Assembly: GCA_944322825.1 (NCBI GenBank) | Contig: CALUQD010000001.1 | Location: 80,015-122,504 of the forward strand | DNA: 42,490 bases | Reading direction: 5' to 3' | From: Candidatus Avelusimicrobium pullicaecorum | Lineage (GTDB): Bacteria > Elusimicrobiota > Elusimicrobia > Elusimicrobiales > Elusimicrobiaceae | Part shown: positions 9,284-17,553 of the stretch, piece by piece | How the letters are laid out: every line of letters starts with the position of its first letter | Position numbering within the stretch: position 1 is the stretch's first letter | Notes under the pieces: generated by a model | Databases searched by the model: none | What the model was told of the DNA's origin: nothing | Seen by the model: the letters and a program-made list of their open reading frames with translations, nothing else | Made by a program: the position numbers and the translations under genes

Positions 9284-11057
9284 TTTTAAGCCTCCGGTAG
9301 CGTTCGATATGCACGGCCAACAATTGCAAATCAGCCGGCGTTACGCCGGGGATACGTCCCGCTTGGCCCAACGTTTGCGGTTTAACGGAGGCCAATTTTT
9401 GTGCGCTTTCAAACAACAAACCGCGCACGGTGGAAGGATCAAACCCTTCCGGGATTTTGACGCTGTCCATTTCCGCCAGCCGCTCGGCGTCTTTTTTGTT
9501 GCGCTCGTAATATCCCGCGTATTTGTGGTAAATATCGGCGTGGCGGCGGGCTTTTTCCACCGTCCAGGGATATAGTTCCGTTTCGTTTTCGTCCGCGGAC
9601 GCGTCGGGGTGGTCAATCAGTTTTTGGCACAGCGCCTGGTATTTTTCAAACGGGGCTTTGTATTTTTCGTCCAAGAGGCCCAGCTTAAACGCGTGCGGCG
9701 TCAGGCGCAAGTCGGCGTTGTCGTTGCGCAAAAGAATGCGGTATTCCGCACGGGAAGTAAACATACGGTAGGGCTCGTTAACGCCTTTGTTGATTAAATC
9801 GTCAATCAACACGCCGATGTACGCTTCGTCGCGGCGCAGGACAAACGGTTCTTTTTCCTGCACTTTTAAGGCGGCGTTAATCCCCGCAATAATCCCCTGT
9901 CCGCCGGCCTCTTCGTAGCCGGTGGTGCCGTTAATCTGCCCCGCCATAAATAACCGCGCAATGCGTTTGCTTTCCAACGAAGGGTACAAGTCGCGCGGGT
10001 CGGAAAAATCGTATTCAATGGCGTAGCCCGGGCGGGTGATGGAAGCGTTTTCCATTCCGGGGACGGATTTAATCAGCGCGCGTTGGACGTCCTCGGGCAT
10101 ACTGGTGGAAAAACCCTGGATGTAAAATTCTTCGGTATTAAACCCTTCCGGCTCCAAGAAAAGCGGGTGGCTGGTGACTTCCGGAAATTTTTTGATTTTA
10201 TCTTCCACCGACGGGCAATAACGCGGCCCCAAGCCGTGGATGTTGCCGCTGTACATAGCCGAACGCTGGAAATTGGCGCGCAGAATTTTGTCCGTTTCCA
10301 GCGTAGTGCGGGTGATGTAGCAGCTTAAAAAGGTGCGTTTGGATTGTTCTTTTTCATCCGTAAAGTGCGAAATCGCCTGCAACGGATTATCCGACGGCTG
10401 GAGGCGGAATTTGGAAAAATCCAGCCCGCGCGCGTTGATACGCATCGGCGTACCCGTTTTAAAGCGCAGGATGTTTAGGTTTAATTCTTCGCGCAGGTTT
10501 TTGGCTAGGCCGTCCGAGGGCATATCGTTGTAGCGGCCGCCGCGGAACATTTCCGTACCGATGTGAATGGTCCCCGCCAAAAAAGTGCCTGTCGTCAAAA
10601 TGACGGTTTTGGTGTGATAAAACGTATTGCGCAGCGTCAGCACGCCGTCCACGCCGTTATCCGAGGTGGAAATTTTGACGGCTTCGTCCTGCATAATATC
10701 CAAATTAGGCTGGCGTTCCAAAAAATGTTTAAAGGTGAACTGATAAACTTTTTTATCGCACTGGACGCGCGGGGAGTGCACGGCCGGGCCTTTGCCCGTG
10801 TTGAGCATATGGTAGTGCAAGGCGGCGTGGTCCGTCACGCGGCCCATCGCCCCGCCCAGGGCGTCGATTTCGCGCACGATTTGCCCTTTGGCTATTCCGC
10901 CGATAGAAGGGTTGCACGACATTTGGGCAATCGTGTCCAGGCTTTGGGTAAGCAGGAGCGTTTTGGCCCCCAATTTGGCCGAAGCCAGCGCCGCCTCGCA
11001 GCCGGCGTGCCCTCCGCCAATTACAATTACATCGTAAGAATCTTCACAAACAAACAT
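9264..11057 (-). CDS. mnmG: MnmG (GidA), tRNA uridine-34 carboxymethylaminomethyl synthase subunit
   Basis: FAD-binding partner of MnmE; together they install cmnm5 at U34 of certain tRNAs. It is 597 aa. The N-terminal dinucleotide-binding loop VIGGGHAGCEAA (about 12-23) and the signature MSCNPSIGGIAKGQIVREIDALGG are intact. GYEEAGGQGIIAGINAAL lies in the later FAD-contact region. Full length for the long MnmG form, not the shorter TrmFO. The start is directly next to the mnmE stop with no gap. Confidence 0.97.
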   Translation of the reverse strand: MFVCEDSYDVIVIGGGHAGCEAALASAKLGAKTLLLTQSLDTIAQMSCNPSIGGIAKGQIVREIDALGGAMGRVTDHAALHYHMLNTGKGPAVHSPRVQCDKKVYQFTFKHFLERQPNLDIMQDEAVKISTSDNGVDGVLTLRNTFYHTKTVILTTGTFLAGTIHIGTEMFRGGRYNDMPSDGLAKNLREELNLNILRFKTGTPMRINARGLDFSKFRLQPSDNPLQAISHFTDEKEQSKRTFLSCYITRTTLETDKILRANFQRSAMYSGNIHGLGPRYCPSVEDKIKKFPEVTSHPLFLEPEGFNTEEFYIQGFSTSMPEDVQRALIKSVPGMENASITRPGYAIEYDFSDPRDLYPSLESKRIARLFMAGQINGTTGYEEAGGQGIIAGINAALKVQEKEPFVLRRDEAYIGVLIDDLINKGVNEPYRMFTSRAEYRILLRNDNADLRLTPHAFKLGLLDEKYKAPFEKYQALCQKLIDHPDASADENETELYPWTVEKARRHADIYHKYAGYYERNKKDAERLAEMDSVKIPEGFDPSTVRGLLFESAQKLASVKPQTLGQAGRIPGVTPADLQLLAVHIERYRRLKNARAAR

Positions 11058-12407
11058 TTATTTCCCCATACAAAACTTGGAGAAAATAATTCCGAGCACA
11101 TCGTCGGGCGTTACTTCCCCAATCAAATCCTGCAATTGCGTCAGCGCGCCGCGCAGGTGTTCGGCGTAGATTTCGCCCCCCGCCTGGGTCTGCAAGCGGA
11201 TGAGCGCGCTTTCCAGCTCCGTCTGCGCGCGCAAGAGCGCTTCGTAATGGCGCAGGTTGGAAATCATCAGCCCGTCGGCGGTTTGCGCCTCGGTCACATC
11301 GGCCGTGATGAGTTTTTTTAAATTGTCCACCCCTTCGCCCGTTTTGCACGAAACTTCGGCCTGTTCGTATTTTTCTACTTCGTCCAGCGTGGAGTGAGCG
11401 GCTTGTAAATCGGTTTTATTCCACACGATAATTGTGCGTTTTTGCTGGCGGCGGACGGCCTGCCAGAGCTCCTGTTCTTCGGGCGTAAGCGGGCGGGACG
11501 CATCCAACACAAATAAAATCAAATCCGCGCTTTCCATTGCGCGGCGGCTGCGGCGCATCCCTTCCTTTTCGGCCGGGTCCAGCGCGTGTTCGCGGATGCC
11601 GGCGGTATCGGTTAAAACAATTTTTTGGCCGTTGATTTCCAACGTTTCTTCTACCGTGTCGCGCGTGGTGCCGCTCTGGTCGGAAACGATAGCCCGGTCA
11701 AACCCCACCAACGCGTTAAGCAGGCTGGATTTGCCGCTGTTGGGCGCGCCGACAAGGGCGGTTTTCAGCCCGTCTTTGATGTACTTCCCGACAGAAAACG
11801 TATCCGCCAACGCTTTTATGTGCGCCAGTACGGCATTGATTTCGCCGCTTATAAATTCGTCGGGCAGAGGCGTCATCTCTTCGTCCACATCGTCCAAGCG
11901 CACTTCAATTTGCGCCAGCAGTTCCGACAGACGTTTTTTAATGTCCGTCAATCGTGCGGACAGTTTCCCGTCCAGCGAATCCATCGCCAATTTGTGCGCG
12001 GCTTTATTGCCGGACGCTATCAAATCGCACAGCCCCTGCGCTTCTACCAGGTCCATTTTGCCGTTTAAAAAAGCCCGCTGGGAAAATTCCCCCCGCTTGG
12101 CCGTCACGGCCCCGTGCGCGCACAACAGTTCCAGCAAACGCCCCTTTACATAGGGCGACGCGTGAATGGCAAATTCCACTACGTCCTCGCCGGTGTAGGA
12201 ATGCGGCGCCTGGAAATACGTAATTAGCGCCTTATCCAACACATCTTTGCCATCATAGAGGGTGCAGAAAAGCTGCTTGCGTGGTTCAGGCAAGTGTGTA
12301 CGGCGGGTAAGCTCGCAGAGGATGCGGCAAGCTTCCGGGCCGGACAGCCGCACCAAAGCGACCGCTCCGCCCGCTCCCGTAGCCAAAGCGCAGATGGTAT
12401 GTTGCAT
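11058..12407 (-). CDS. mnmE: MnmE (TrmE), tRNA-modifying GTPase
   Basis: 449 aa GTPase that with MnmG modifies U34 of tRNA. It has the N-terminal tetrahydrofolate-binding domain, a helical domain, and an inserted G domain: G1 GAPNSGKS (220-227), DTAG (267-270), NKTD (330-333). It ends in FCMGK, with the conserved cysteine at 446 four residues from the end. First gene of the long minus-strand unit. The ATG at 12407 has no visible SD; a TAAAAT box lies 6 nt upstream. Confidence 0.97.
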   Translation of the reverse strand: MQHTICALATGAGGAVALVRLSGPEACRILCELTRRTHLPEPRKQLFCTLYDGKDVLDKALITYFQAPHSYTGEDVVEFAIHASPYVKGRLLELLCAHGAVTAKRGEFSQRAFLNGKMDLVEAQGLCDLIASGNKAAHKLAMDSLDGKLSARLTDIKKRLSELLAQIEVRLDDVDEEMTPLPDEFISGEINAVLAHIKALADTFSVGKYIKDGLKTALVGAPNSGKSSLLNALVGFDRAIVSDQSGTTRDTVEETLEINGQKIVLTDTAGIREHALDPAEKEGMRRSRRAMESADLILFVLDASRPLTPEEQELWQAVRRQQKRTIIVWNKTDLQAAHSTLDEVEKYEQAEVSCKTGEGVDNLKKLITADVTEAQTADGLMISNLRHYEALLRAQTELESALIRLQTQAGGEIYAEHLRGALTQLQDLIGEVTPDDVLGIIFSKFCMGK

Positions 12408-12419
12408 AGGTATATTTTA
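12408..12419 (-). promoter_or_regulatory. Possible -10 element of the mnmE operon
   Basis: On the minus strand TAAAAT (12414-12419) lies 6 nt before the mnmE ATG and there is no SD in between. No convincing -35 is seen at 16-18 nt. If used, the mRNA would start at or next to the ATG. Weak on its own, but it matches the spacing seen at several other first genes here. Confidence 0.35.
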
Positions 12420-12506
12420 TCACTTTTTGGGGGTGTTTTTGGGAGGTTTTTTCTCCTCGGTAGATCCCCGTTTTGAGCAAGTCCCCAAAAAACATTCAAA
12501 ATAAGC

Positions 12507-12512
12507 TATACT
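12507..12512 (+). promoter_or_regulatory. Possible -10 element for the flavodoxin-fold gene
   Basis: TATACT lies about 80 nt before the ATG at 12593. No good -35 is found at 16-18 nt. The leader that would follow contains the direct repeat GGCCCTTTT twice (12528-12536 and 12537-12545, approximately) and an imperfect CCCGG/CCGGG hairpin before the SD. Confidence 0.4.
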
Positions 12513-12592
12513 GGGGTAGACGAAAAGGCCCTTTTAGGCCCTTTTCCTCAGCCCGGTATTTTGCCCGGGTGCAACCAAGGGAGAATGATTTT

Positions 12593-13147
12593 ATGGCTAA
12601 AAAAATTCTGGTTTTAACCGGCAGTCCCCGCCAGCTGGGCAACAGCGCCCTATTGGCGGATGCGTTTATCCAGGGGGTAAAAACCGCGGGGCATACTGTC
12701 CAAGTGTTTGAGACGGCCTTCCACCCCATTTTGCCATGCAAAGCTTGTGACAAATGCTGGACCAACGGCAAACCGTGCGTATTCCCGGATGAATTTGAAA
12801 AACTCGCCCCGATGTTGGAAGAAGCCGACGTGCTGGTGCTCTGCACCCCGCTGTATTGGTTTACGATGACGGCCCAGCTAAAAGCCGCGGTGGACAAGCT
12901 CTACTCGTATATGAAGCCCACCGCCCCGCGCAAGCTGAAAATTAAAGAATGCGTGTTGCTGGCCGCCGCCGAAGGAAACGAGGCCGACGGCGATTACGAC
13001 GGTTTAAAAGCTACCTATAAGTCGATTGCCGATTATCTAAAGTGGAAAGACCGCGGAATGCTGTTAGTAGGCGGTACGTGGGATGCGGGTGAAATCATCA
13101 AAACCGGGAAATTAAAAGAAGCCCTGGAACTGGGCAAAACCATCTGA
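12593..13147 (+). CDS. NAD(P)H-dependent FMN reductase / flavodoxin-fold oxidoreductase
   Basis: 184 aa from the ATG at 12593, chosen because it is preceded by the SD AAGGGAGA and gives the family N-terminus MAKKILVLTGSPRQLGNSA, the FMN phosphate-binding loop. An in-frame upstream extension exists but has no family sequence. CKACDKCWTNGKPC (four cysteines) and LCTPLYWFTMTAQLKAAVD are typical of flavodoxin-like FMN reductases and iron-sulfur flavoproteins. The cysteines could hold a metal or FeS centre, but the spacing is not diagnostic. Substrate unknown. It is monocistronic, divergent from mnmE, and ends at a clear terminator. Confidence 0.85.
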   Translation: MAKKILVLTGSPRQLGNSALLADAFIQGVKTAGHTVQVFETAFHPILPCKACDKCWTNGKPCVFPDEFEKLAPMLEEADVLVLCTPLYWFTMTAQLKAAVDKLYSYMKPTAPRKLKIKECVLLAAAEGNEADGDYDGLKATYKSIADYLKWKDRGMLLVGGTWDAGEIIKTGKLKEALELGKTI

Positions 13148-13168
13148 GCTTTGCCGCCCGATATGCAC

Positions 13169-13197
13169 ACAGCCGCTGGTTTCCCCGCGGCTGTTTT
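13169..13197 (+). terminator. Intrinsic terminator of the flavodoxin-fold gene
   Basis: ACAGCCGC (13169-13176) pairs with GCGGCTGT (13187-13194), followed by a short T run. It starts 22 nt after the stop codon. Confidence 0.75.
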
Positions 13198-13219
13198 AGC
13201 TTACACCTTTGGCAACTGT

Positions 13220-13753
13220 TTAAAATTGATAATAGTCTTCCCCGCTTTCATATACGCCCTTATAAACCGCGCCTAAGGCTTTGCAAATACGGCCTAATTT
13301 TTCATTTCCTTTCGGCACGCGGCATTCCCGTCGGGTACGGTCTGCGTAATATGCATAATAATACGGAATATCAGTACCTGTTGGCATCCCCCGCACAACA
13401 GTGTACGTCGGAAATAAATTCTGAATATAGAATTTCTTGTAAGTCATTTTTTTACCGTCGCTGGAGATCGTGCCGCCGGCCGGAAGCGAAATATCCAAAT
13501 CTTCCAAGCTTTCAGCATAGGTGCCGTTGGCCATAAAATAAACTTCCTGTGCATCCGCCACGGCATCTGCCAGCGTTATTAGCTGCGTATAACGGGCTTT
13601 GGCTACCGCCACTTCGTACTGCGGCAGCGCAATTGCCGCCAGAATGCCGATAATGAGAACGACAACCAACAGCTCAATCAAGGTAAAACCGCCAAAACGG
13701 CGTTTTGCGGCATTTTTCCCCGCCGAAAGGTTTTTTTGATAAATTTTGTTCAT
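13220..13753 (-). CDS. Type IV pilin-like (prepilin) protein
   Basis: 177 aa from the ATG at 13753 (a TTG two codons earlier is less likely). A basic leader of about 22 residues ends in FGG, followed by FTLIELLVVVLIIGILAAIA. This is a textbook type III signal: prepilin peptidase would cut before the Phe, and Glu5 of the mature protein is present. The C-terminal domain has a cysteine pair (in RRECRVP and GRICKAL) of the kind that forms a disulfide loop in pilins. It is cytoplasmic-membrane stored and exported by a type IV pilus or type II-like system whose genes are not nearby. It is a single gene with no other pilus component in the window, inserted between jag and mnmE. No SD is visible. Confidence 0.88.
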   Translation of the reverse strand: MNKIYQKNLSAGKNAAKRRFGGFTLIELLVVVLIIGILAAIALPQYEVAVAKARYTQLITLADAVADAQEVYFMANGTYAESLEDLDISLPAGGTISSDGKKMTYKKFYIQNLFPTYTVVRGMPTGTDIPYYYAYYADRTRRECRVPKGNEKLGRICKALGAVYKGVYESGEDYYQF

Positions 13754-13759
13754 ATGCAA

Positions 13760-13787
13760 AATTTATCAAAAAAAAAAAACAAATCAA
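13760..13787 (-). promoter_or_regulatory. Possible promoter of the pilin-like gene
   Basis: TTGATT (13782-13787) and TAAATT (13760-13765) with a 16-nt spacer that is mostly a run of 12 T on the minus strand. The -10 ends 6 nt before the ATG, so the message would be leaderless. The homopolymer in the spacer could make expression slippage-prone (inference). Confidence 0.45.
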
Positions 13788-13788
13788 G

Positions 13789-13934
13789 GGCCTTCCAGGC
13801 CTCGGTGCTCTGCCTCGGACAGGGTTCCGCCCAATACGGTGCTTACGCAATAAGGGAACAACTTGTTGGGGATGTTTTTGGCAAGGGCGAGCCGGGGCAG
13901 AGCCTGGCCTCCCTTTCCTTTACCCCTTAGCACG
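13789..13934 (+). repeat. Diverged repeat, copy 1, in a gene-free stretch
   Basis: Shares blocks with the copy at 13982-14111: CCTTCCAGGCC, TCTGCCTCGGACAG, TACGGTGC, ATAAGG-AACAAC, GTTG, and a final TTCCTTT-CCC-TAGC. Order and spacing are conserved with small indels. GGCCTtccAGGCC at its start (13789-13801) is a perfect inverted repeat. Strand is arbitrary. The stretch 13760-14182 has no convincing gene; short frames there are interrupted and differ between the copies. Confidence 0.7.
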
Positions 13935-13981
13935 ATTAGTGGAGCCACACTGTTTTCGAAATGACGCGTTCATAAGCAACA

Positions 13982-14111
13982 GCCTTCCAGGCCGCGGGGT
14001 TCTGCCTCGGACAGAGTGGCGTTAGGTACGGTGCCAGCGCCATAAGGAACAACCCGTTGTGAACACTTCCGACACCGGGGCGATATTCCCCTTCCTTTGC
14101 CCGCTAGCGCG
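13982..14111 (+). repeat. Diverged repeat, copy 2
   Basis: Second copy of the element at 13789-13934, about 193 bp further on, in the same orientation. Divergence is spread over the whole unit and includes single-base indels, so a conserved protein is unlikely; a structural DNA/RNA element or a decaying duplication are both possible. Confidence 0.7.
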
Positions 14112-14182
14112 CCCCCCCTTTCCGCCTTGTTTCCCCAAATGCGTTTTTCATCATAAATACTCCGGCTGGACTAGGGCTATAT

Positions 14183-14219
14183 AAAAAAGCCCGGCTCCCA
14201 AAGAGGAACCGGGCTTTTT
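14183..14219 (-). terminator. Terminator after jag
   Basis: GCCCGG (14189-14194) pairs with CCGGGC (14209-14214), with further CTC/GAG pairing inside. Runs of A on the left and T on the right make it usable from both strands. It lies 15 nt past the jag stop and ends the rpmH-jag unit. Confidence 0.85.
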
Positions 14220-14233
14220 AAAAACAACCGAAA

Positions 14234-15583
14234 TTATTTCGTTTCGTTTTGGCTGTTTTCCGCCGGAGCGTCAAACAACGGACCACAGTTGCAGGCCGGG
14301 TTTTCTTCCGAGGCAGGCTGTTGGGCCGCCGGTTGAACGGTTTCCGCCGCCGGAGCCGTTTCGGCCGGTTGTTCGGCCGCTGTGGGCATTTGCGCCGGGG
14401 TTACCGTCACCGTTTCCTGCACGGTTACCGTTTCCTGCACCATTACGGTTTCTTGCACGGGAGCTTGTTCCACGGAAGGAATTTCGCAAGCGGATTTCTG
14501 CTCGGCGGGAACCGCTTGGACCGTTTCTTGCGTAGCGGCCGTTTCGCCGCCGCAGCAAGAGCAGGATTCGTGGTATTCGTTCAACGCCTTTTCGGCCTCG
14601 GCTTCGGCCACCGCCTGCTGGGCGGGCGTTTCTTCGGGGATATCTTCGCCGATTACACCCGGTACAAAGTCCGCCGGAGCCGTATTGGCGTGGGCGGCTT
14701 CCAGCGCTTTTTCGGTCGGGCGGAGCGTCACTTTGCGCCATTTGCCTTCCCCTTCCGAAGCGGTGTTGACAAATTCGTTCCCTTCCACCGCACGGTGGAT
14801 GTAGCGGCGCAGCTGCGCGCTCATCGGGCGGAAGCGGAACACGCTGTGCCCGCGTTTAATCATATCAATACCTTTGGCGATTTCCGCGTCAATTTTGTCT
14901 TCCGCTTTGCGCCAGTAGTTCTGCGTATCGGTGATGACGGAAATCGGTTTATCAAAGTGGCGGCTTAAGGCCAGCGTGGTTAAATACTGGATGGCTTCCA
15001 GCGTTTTGCCTTCTTTGCCAATAACAATGGCCGGGTGGTCGCAGTCAAACGTCAGCAAAATGCGCTGTTGTTTTTCGTCCCACCACACGTTCAAATTTTC
15101 CACCTTCACGCCCATTTGGGTAAGCACTTTTTCCAAGTACTCTTTGGCTTCCTGCATCGGCGCTTTGAGGTTTTCCGGAATGACCGCATTTTGGATGGCT
15201 TCACTCGGCAAGAGCTGCGGTTCGTTGGCTTTGGGCTGTTTTTCGCGCACTTCGCGCACTTCCCCGCTCAAACGTTCGGAGCGGCGGTTGCGGCGGCTGC
15301 GGGAAGATTCCCCCCGTTCCTTGCGGCCGCGCCCGCCGCGGGACGATTTAGAAGAACGTCTTTTTGGTACATCCATATAGATTTGCGAATCCAAATCCGC
15401 CGTGCTCCAGCGTTTTTGGCGCAGTTCCACCACCGCCGGACGGGAACCTATCCCTAAAAAGCCTTTTTTCGGGCTTTCCAGGACGGTCACTTCCACTTGG
15501 TCACGTCTTAAACCTAATTCTTTTAGTCCTTTGGCAATAGCTTCGGACACTTCTTTAGCTTGTACTTTAATTTTGCTCGGCAT
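14234..15583 (-). CDS. jag: Jag/KhpB-type RNA-binding protein with long C-terminal extension
   Basis: 449 aa, about twice the usual size. It has a Jag N-terminal domain (1-60, with ESPKKGFLGIGSRPA), a basic Arg/Ser-rich linker (75-118), a KH domain with GKEG (189-192), and an R3H domain with R259 and H263. In other bacteria Jag/KhpB binds RNA and affects cell elongation and division. Residues about 310-449 are extra: acidic, Ala/Pro/Gln-rich, with CSCC (341-344), a lone Cys366, three VQETV units in a six-residue period (376-392) and CNC (431-433) near the end. It follows yidC by 18 nt with an AAGGAG SD, as in many genomes. Confidence 0.9.
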   Translation of the reverse strand: MPSKIKVQAKEVSEAIAKGLKELGLRRDQVEVTVLESPKKGFLGIGSRPAVVELRQKRWSTADLDSQIYMDVPKRRSSKSSRGGRGRKERGESSRSRRNRRSERLSGEVREVREKQPKANEPQLLPSEAIQNAVIPENLKAPMQEAKEYLEKVLTQMGVKVENLNVWWDEKQQRILLTFDCDHPAIVIGKEGKTLEAIQYLTTLALSRHFDKPISVITDTQNYWRKAEDKIDAEIAKGIDMIKRGHSVFRFRPMSAQLRRYIHRAVEGNEFVNTASEGEGKWRKVTLRPTEKALEAAHANTAPADFVPGVIGEDIPEETPAQQAVAEAEAEKALNEYHESCSCCGGETAATQETVQAVPAEQKSACEIPSVEQAPVQETVMVQETVTVQETVTVTPAQMPTAAEQPAETAPAAETVQPAAQQPASEENPACNCGPLFDAPAENSQNETK

Positions 15584-15601
15584 ATCAAATGGGCTCCTTA
15601 A

Positions 15602-17209
15602 TTAATTGGCTTTGGCCATCTTCCTGTTGACGAACGTTTGAATCCCGTAGGTAATCAAGCTGTTGGTCAGCCAGTACAACACCAACCCGGACGGAAAGTT
15701 CATAAACAGCAGGGTAAAAATAAGCGGCATATACTTAAACATAGCGGCTTGGGCCGGGTCCGTCCCGGCGGGAATGTTGCCCTTTTGCTGGAAGTACATC
15801 ACAGCACCCATCAAAATAGGCAGCAGGTAGTACGGATCTTTGGACGACAGGTCCGTAATCCAAAACACAAACTTCGCCCCGTGCAAGGACCACGACGTCC
15901 GCAGGGCGTTAAACAGCGCCAGGAAAATAGGCAACTGGATCAACATCGGCAAGCACCCTGCCAGCGGGTTGACCTTATATTTGCGGTACAGGGCCAGCGT
16001 TTCGCGGTTAAGGGCTTCCGGGTTGCCTTTGTATTTTTCCTGGATACGTTTCATTTCGGGCTGAATTTTTTTCATTTGGGCGGCCGATTTCAGCTGCATC
16101 AGCGTAAACTTGAACAAAATCAGCTGCAAGAGCACCGTCATCATAATGATGGCTACCCCATAGTTGCCCGTCCATCCGTAGAAGGTTTCCAGCACGTTGC
16201 GGGCAATTTTGCCTAACGCGCCGAAGAAACCAAACGCGATAGAGCGGTCCAAATGATACGGCAGTTTTAAGAACGCTTTGTAATCTTTCGGTCCAAAATA
16301 AAAATCCGACTTATATTCTTCCTTCGATTTGGCTTCCACCGTTATCCCAGGTACGGAAATGGAAAACTGCGGCCCTTCCAACGCGCCTTCGCCGGCTAAG
16401 CCCCACAGGCGTTTTTGCGTGCCGATTTTTACCTTATCGGCGCTTAAATCGCCGGGCTTCCAGCCTTGCGGAATAAGTACGGACAGGAAATAGCGGTTTT
16501 CAATCCCCGCCCACAGCCACGGCAGTTCGGGCTGCTTGTCGCCTTTGGCAAAGGTTTCCAGGGTGGGTTTCTTTTTATCCTTTTCCTGCACCAGGTACAC
16601 GGCTTTGGATTCGCGTTCGTTATCCTTCATCTCGCTTTTTACCGTCGCCAAGCCGGGGCCGAAGTTCCAACTCCACGGCGCTACGGCTAAATCCTGGGTG
16701 GTTTTGTTTTCAAACGTAACGGACACATTATTAATGCCGTTTTCGTTAAAACGGAACGTTTTATATACGCTAAAACCGGGGATAATATCCCCCACGAAAG
16801 TAATGGAATCTTTCGTGCGGGCAAACTCGGCAAAATCCACCTGCGGCAACGTGGCGAAATAGCCTTCGCCTTCGTACGGGGTTAAATTGACGTCTTCTAC
16901 TATGTCTTTAAACAGGTAAGTTTTTATCCCCGCCCCTTTGGAGGAAAACGTCACGTCTGCCTGGGGCATAGTAAGCGTGAACAATTCTTCGGGTTTGGGA
17001 GCGGAGGTGGGTTCTTTGCTGACGAGAGACGCAGCGGCCAGCACCGTTTGGGCGCCGGGCTGTTGTTGGGCGGTTTGTTCCTGCTTTTTTAGCTGAGCTT
17101 CGGCGGCTTCTTGGGCGGCGCGGGCTCGGGGGAGGGCAACAAACTGGTTGTAGCCCGTAAGAATCAGCAGGAACAACATCGCGGTAATCAAAAACTGTCT
17201 GTTGTTCAT
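15602..17209 (-). CDS. yidC: YidC membrane protein insertase
   Basis: 535 aa of the Gram-negative type: N-terminal membrane anchor (about 5-22), a Gln/Ala-rich linker, a large periplasmic domain (about 70-335), then the conserved insertase core with membrane segments around YGVAIIMMTVLLQLILF, LAGCLPMLIQLPIFLALFNA, YYLLPILMGAVMYF and GLVLYWLTNSLITYG. It inserts proteins into the inner membrane, alone or with SecYEG. GAGGAG SD 5 nt before the ATG. The large periplasmic domain supports a diderm cell. Confidence 0.97.
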   Translation of the reverse strand: MNNRQFLITAMLFLLILTGYNQFVALPRARAAQEAAEAQLKKQEQTAQQQPGAQTVLAAASLVSKEPTSAPKPEELFTLTMPQADVTFSSKGAGIKTYLFKDIVEDVNLTPYEGEGYFATLPQVDFAEFARTKDSITFVGDIIPGFSVYKTFRFNENGINNVSVTFENKTTQDLAVAPWSWNFGPGLATVKSEMKDNERESKAVYLVQEKDKKKPTLETFAKGDKQPELPWLWAGIENRYFLSVLIPQGWKPGDLSADKVKIGTQKRLWGLAGEGALEGPQFSISVPGITVEAKSKEEYKSDFYFGPKDYKAFLKLPYHLDRSIAFGFFGALGKIARNVLETFYGWTGNYGVAIIMMTVLLQLILFKFTLMQLKSAAQMKKIQPEMKRIQEKYKGNPEALNRETLALYRKYKVNPLAGCLPMLIQLPIFLALFNALRTSWSLHGAKFVFWITDLSSKDPYYLLPILMGAVMYFQQKGNIPAGTDPAQAAMFKYMPLIFTLLFMNFPSGLVLYWLTNSLITYGIQTFVNRKMAKAN

Positions 17210-17230
17210 AAAACTCCTCTTGTATTACAG

Positions 17231-17257
17231 CCGCCGGCGGCTTATACCGCCGCGGCG
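17231..17257 (-). other. GC-rich hairpin in the yidD-yidC gap
   Basis: GGCGG (17236-17240) and CCGCC (17247-17251), loop of 6, one further C-G pair outside. It sits about 25 nt before the yidC start and has no T run for termination. It could tune yidC translation or protect mRNA ends. Confidence 0.4.
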
Positions 17258-17288
17258 TTTAAGAGGAAGCCTTTACAGAAAAACAACT

Positions 17289-17525
17289 TTAAGGCACCGG
17301 GTCGTATCCGCCCGGATGAAAAGGATGGCATTTTAACACCCGCACCAAAGCCAGCCGCCCGCCTTTTAGCGCACCATACTTGGTAATTGCTTGTTTGGCA
17401 TATTGGCTGCACGTCGGCACGAACCGGCATACGCCGCGGGGCCCCAAAAAAGGGCGCACCGTCAACATAAAGATGTTGAGAAGCAAAAGCAGCAAATCCT
17501 TTAATAAAAGCGAAATCTTTTTCAT
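17289..17525 (-). CDS. yidD: YidD, membrane protein insertion efficiency factor
   Basis: 78 aa from the ATG at 17525, preferred over a TTG four codons upstream because GAAGGG lies in SD position. Signature region [20 protein letters not shown] and then [20 protein letters not shown], the diagnostic three-cysteine pattern of this family. The N-terminal hydrophobic/amphipathic helix associates with the inner membrane. It helps YidC insert proteins. Encoded between rnpA and yidC as usual. Confidence 0.95.
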   Translation of the reverse strand: MKKISLLLKDLLLLLLNIFMLTVRPFLGPRGVCRFVPTCSQYAKQAITKYGALKGGRLALVRVLKCHPFHPGGYDPVP

Positions 17526-17553
17526 AGGGCCCTTCAATAATATAGGGTTACGG

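Noticed and set aside
12473-12592. 40-residue N-terminal extension of the flavodoxin-fold protein
   Set aside because: It precedes the SD and the family N-terminus and includes the -10-like box, so it is untranslated leader.
13736-14025. Small proteins encoded in the diverged repeat region
   Set aside because: The frames are not shared between the copies because of indels, have no SD, and give low-complexity products.
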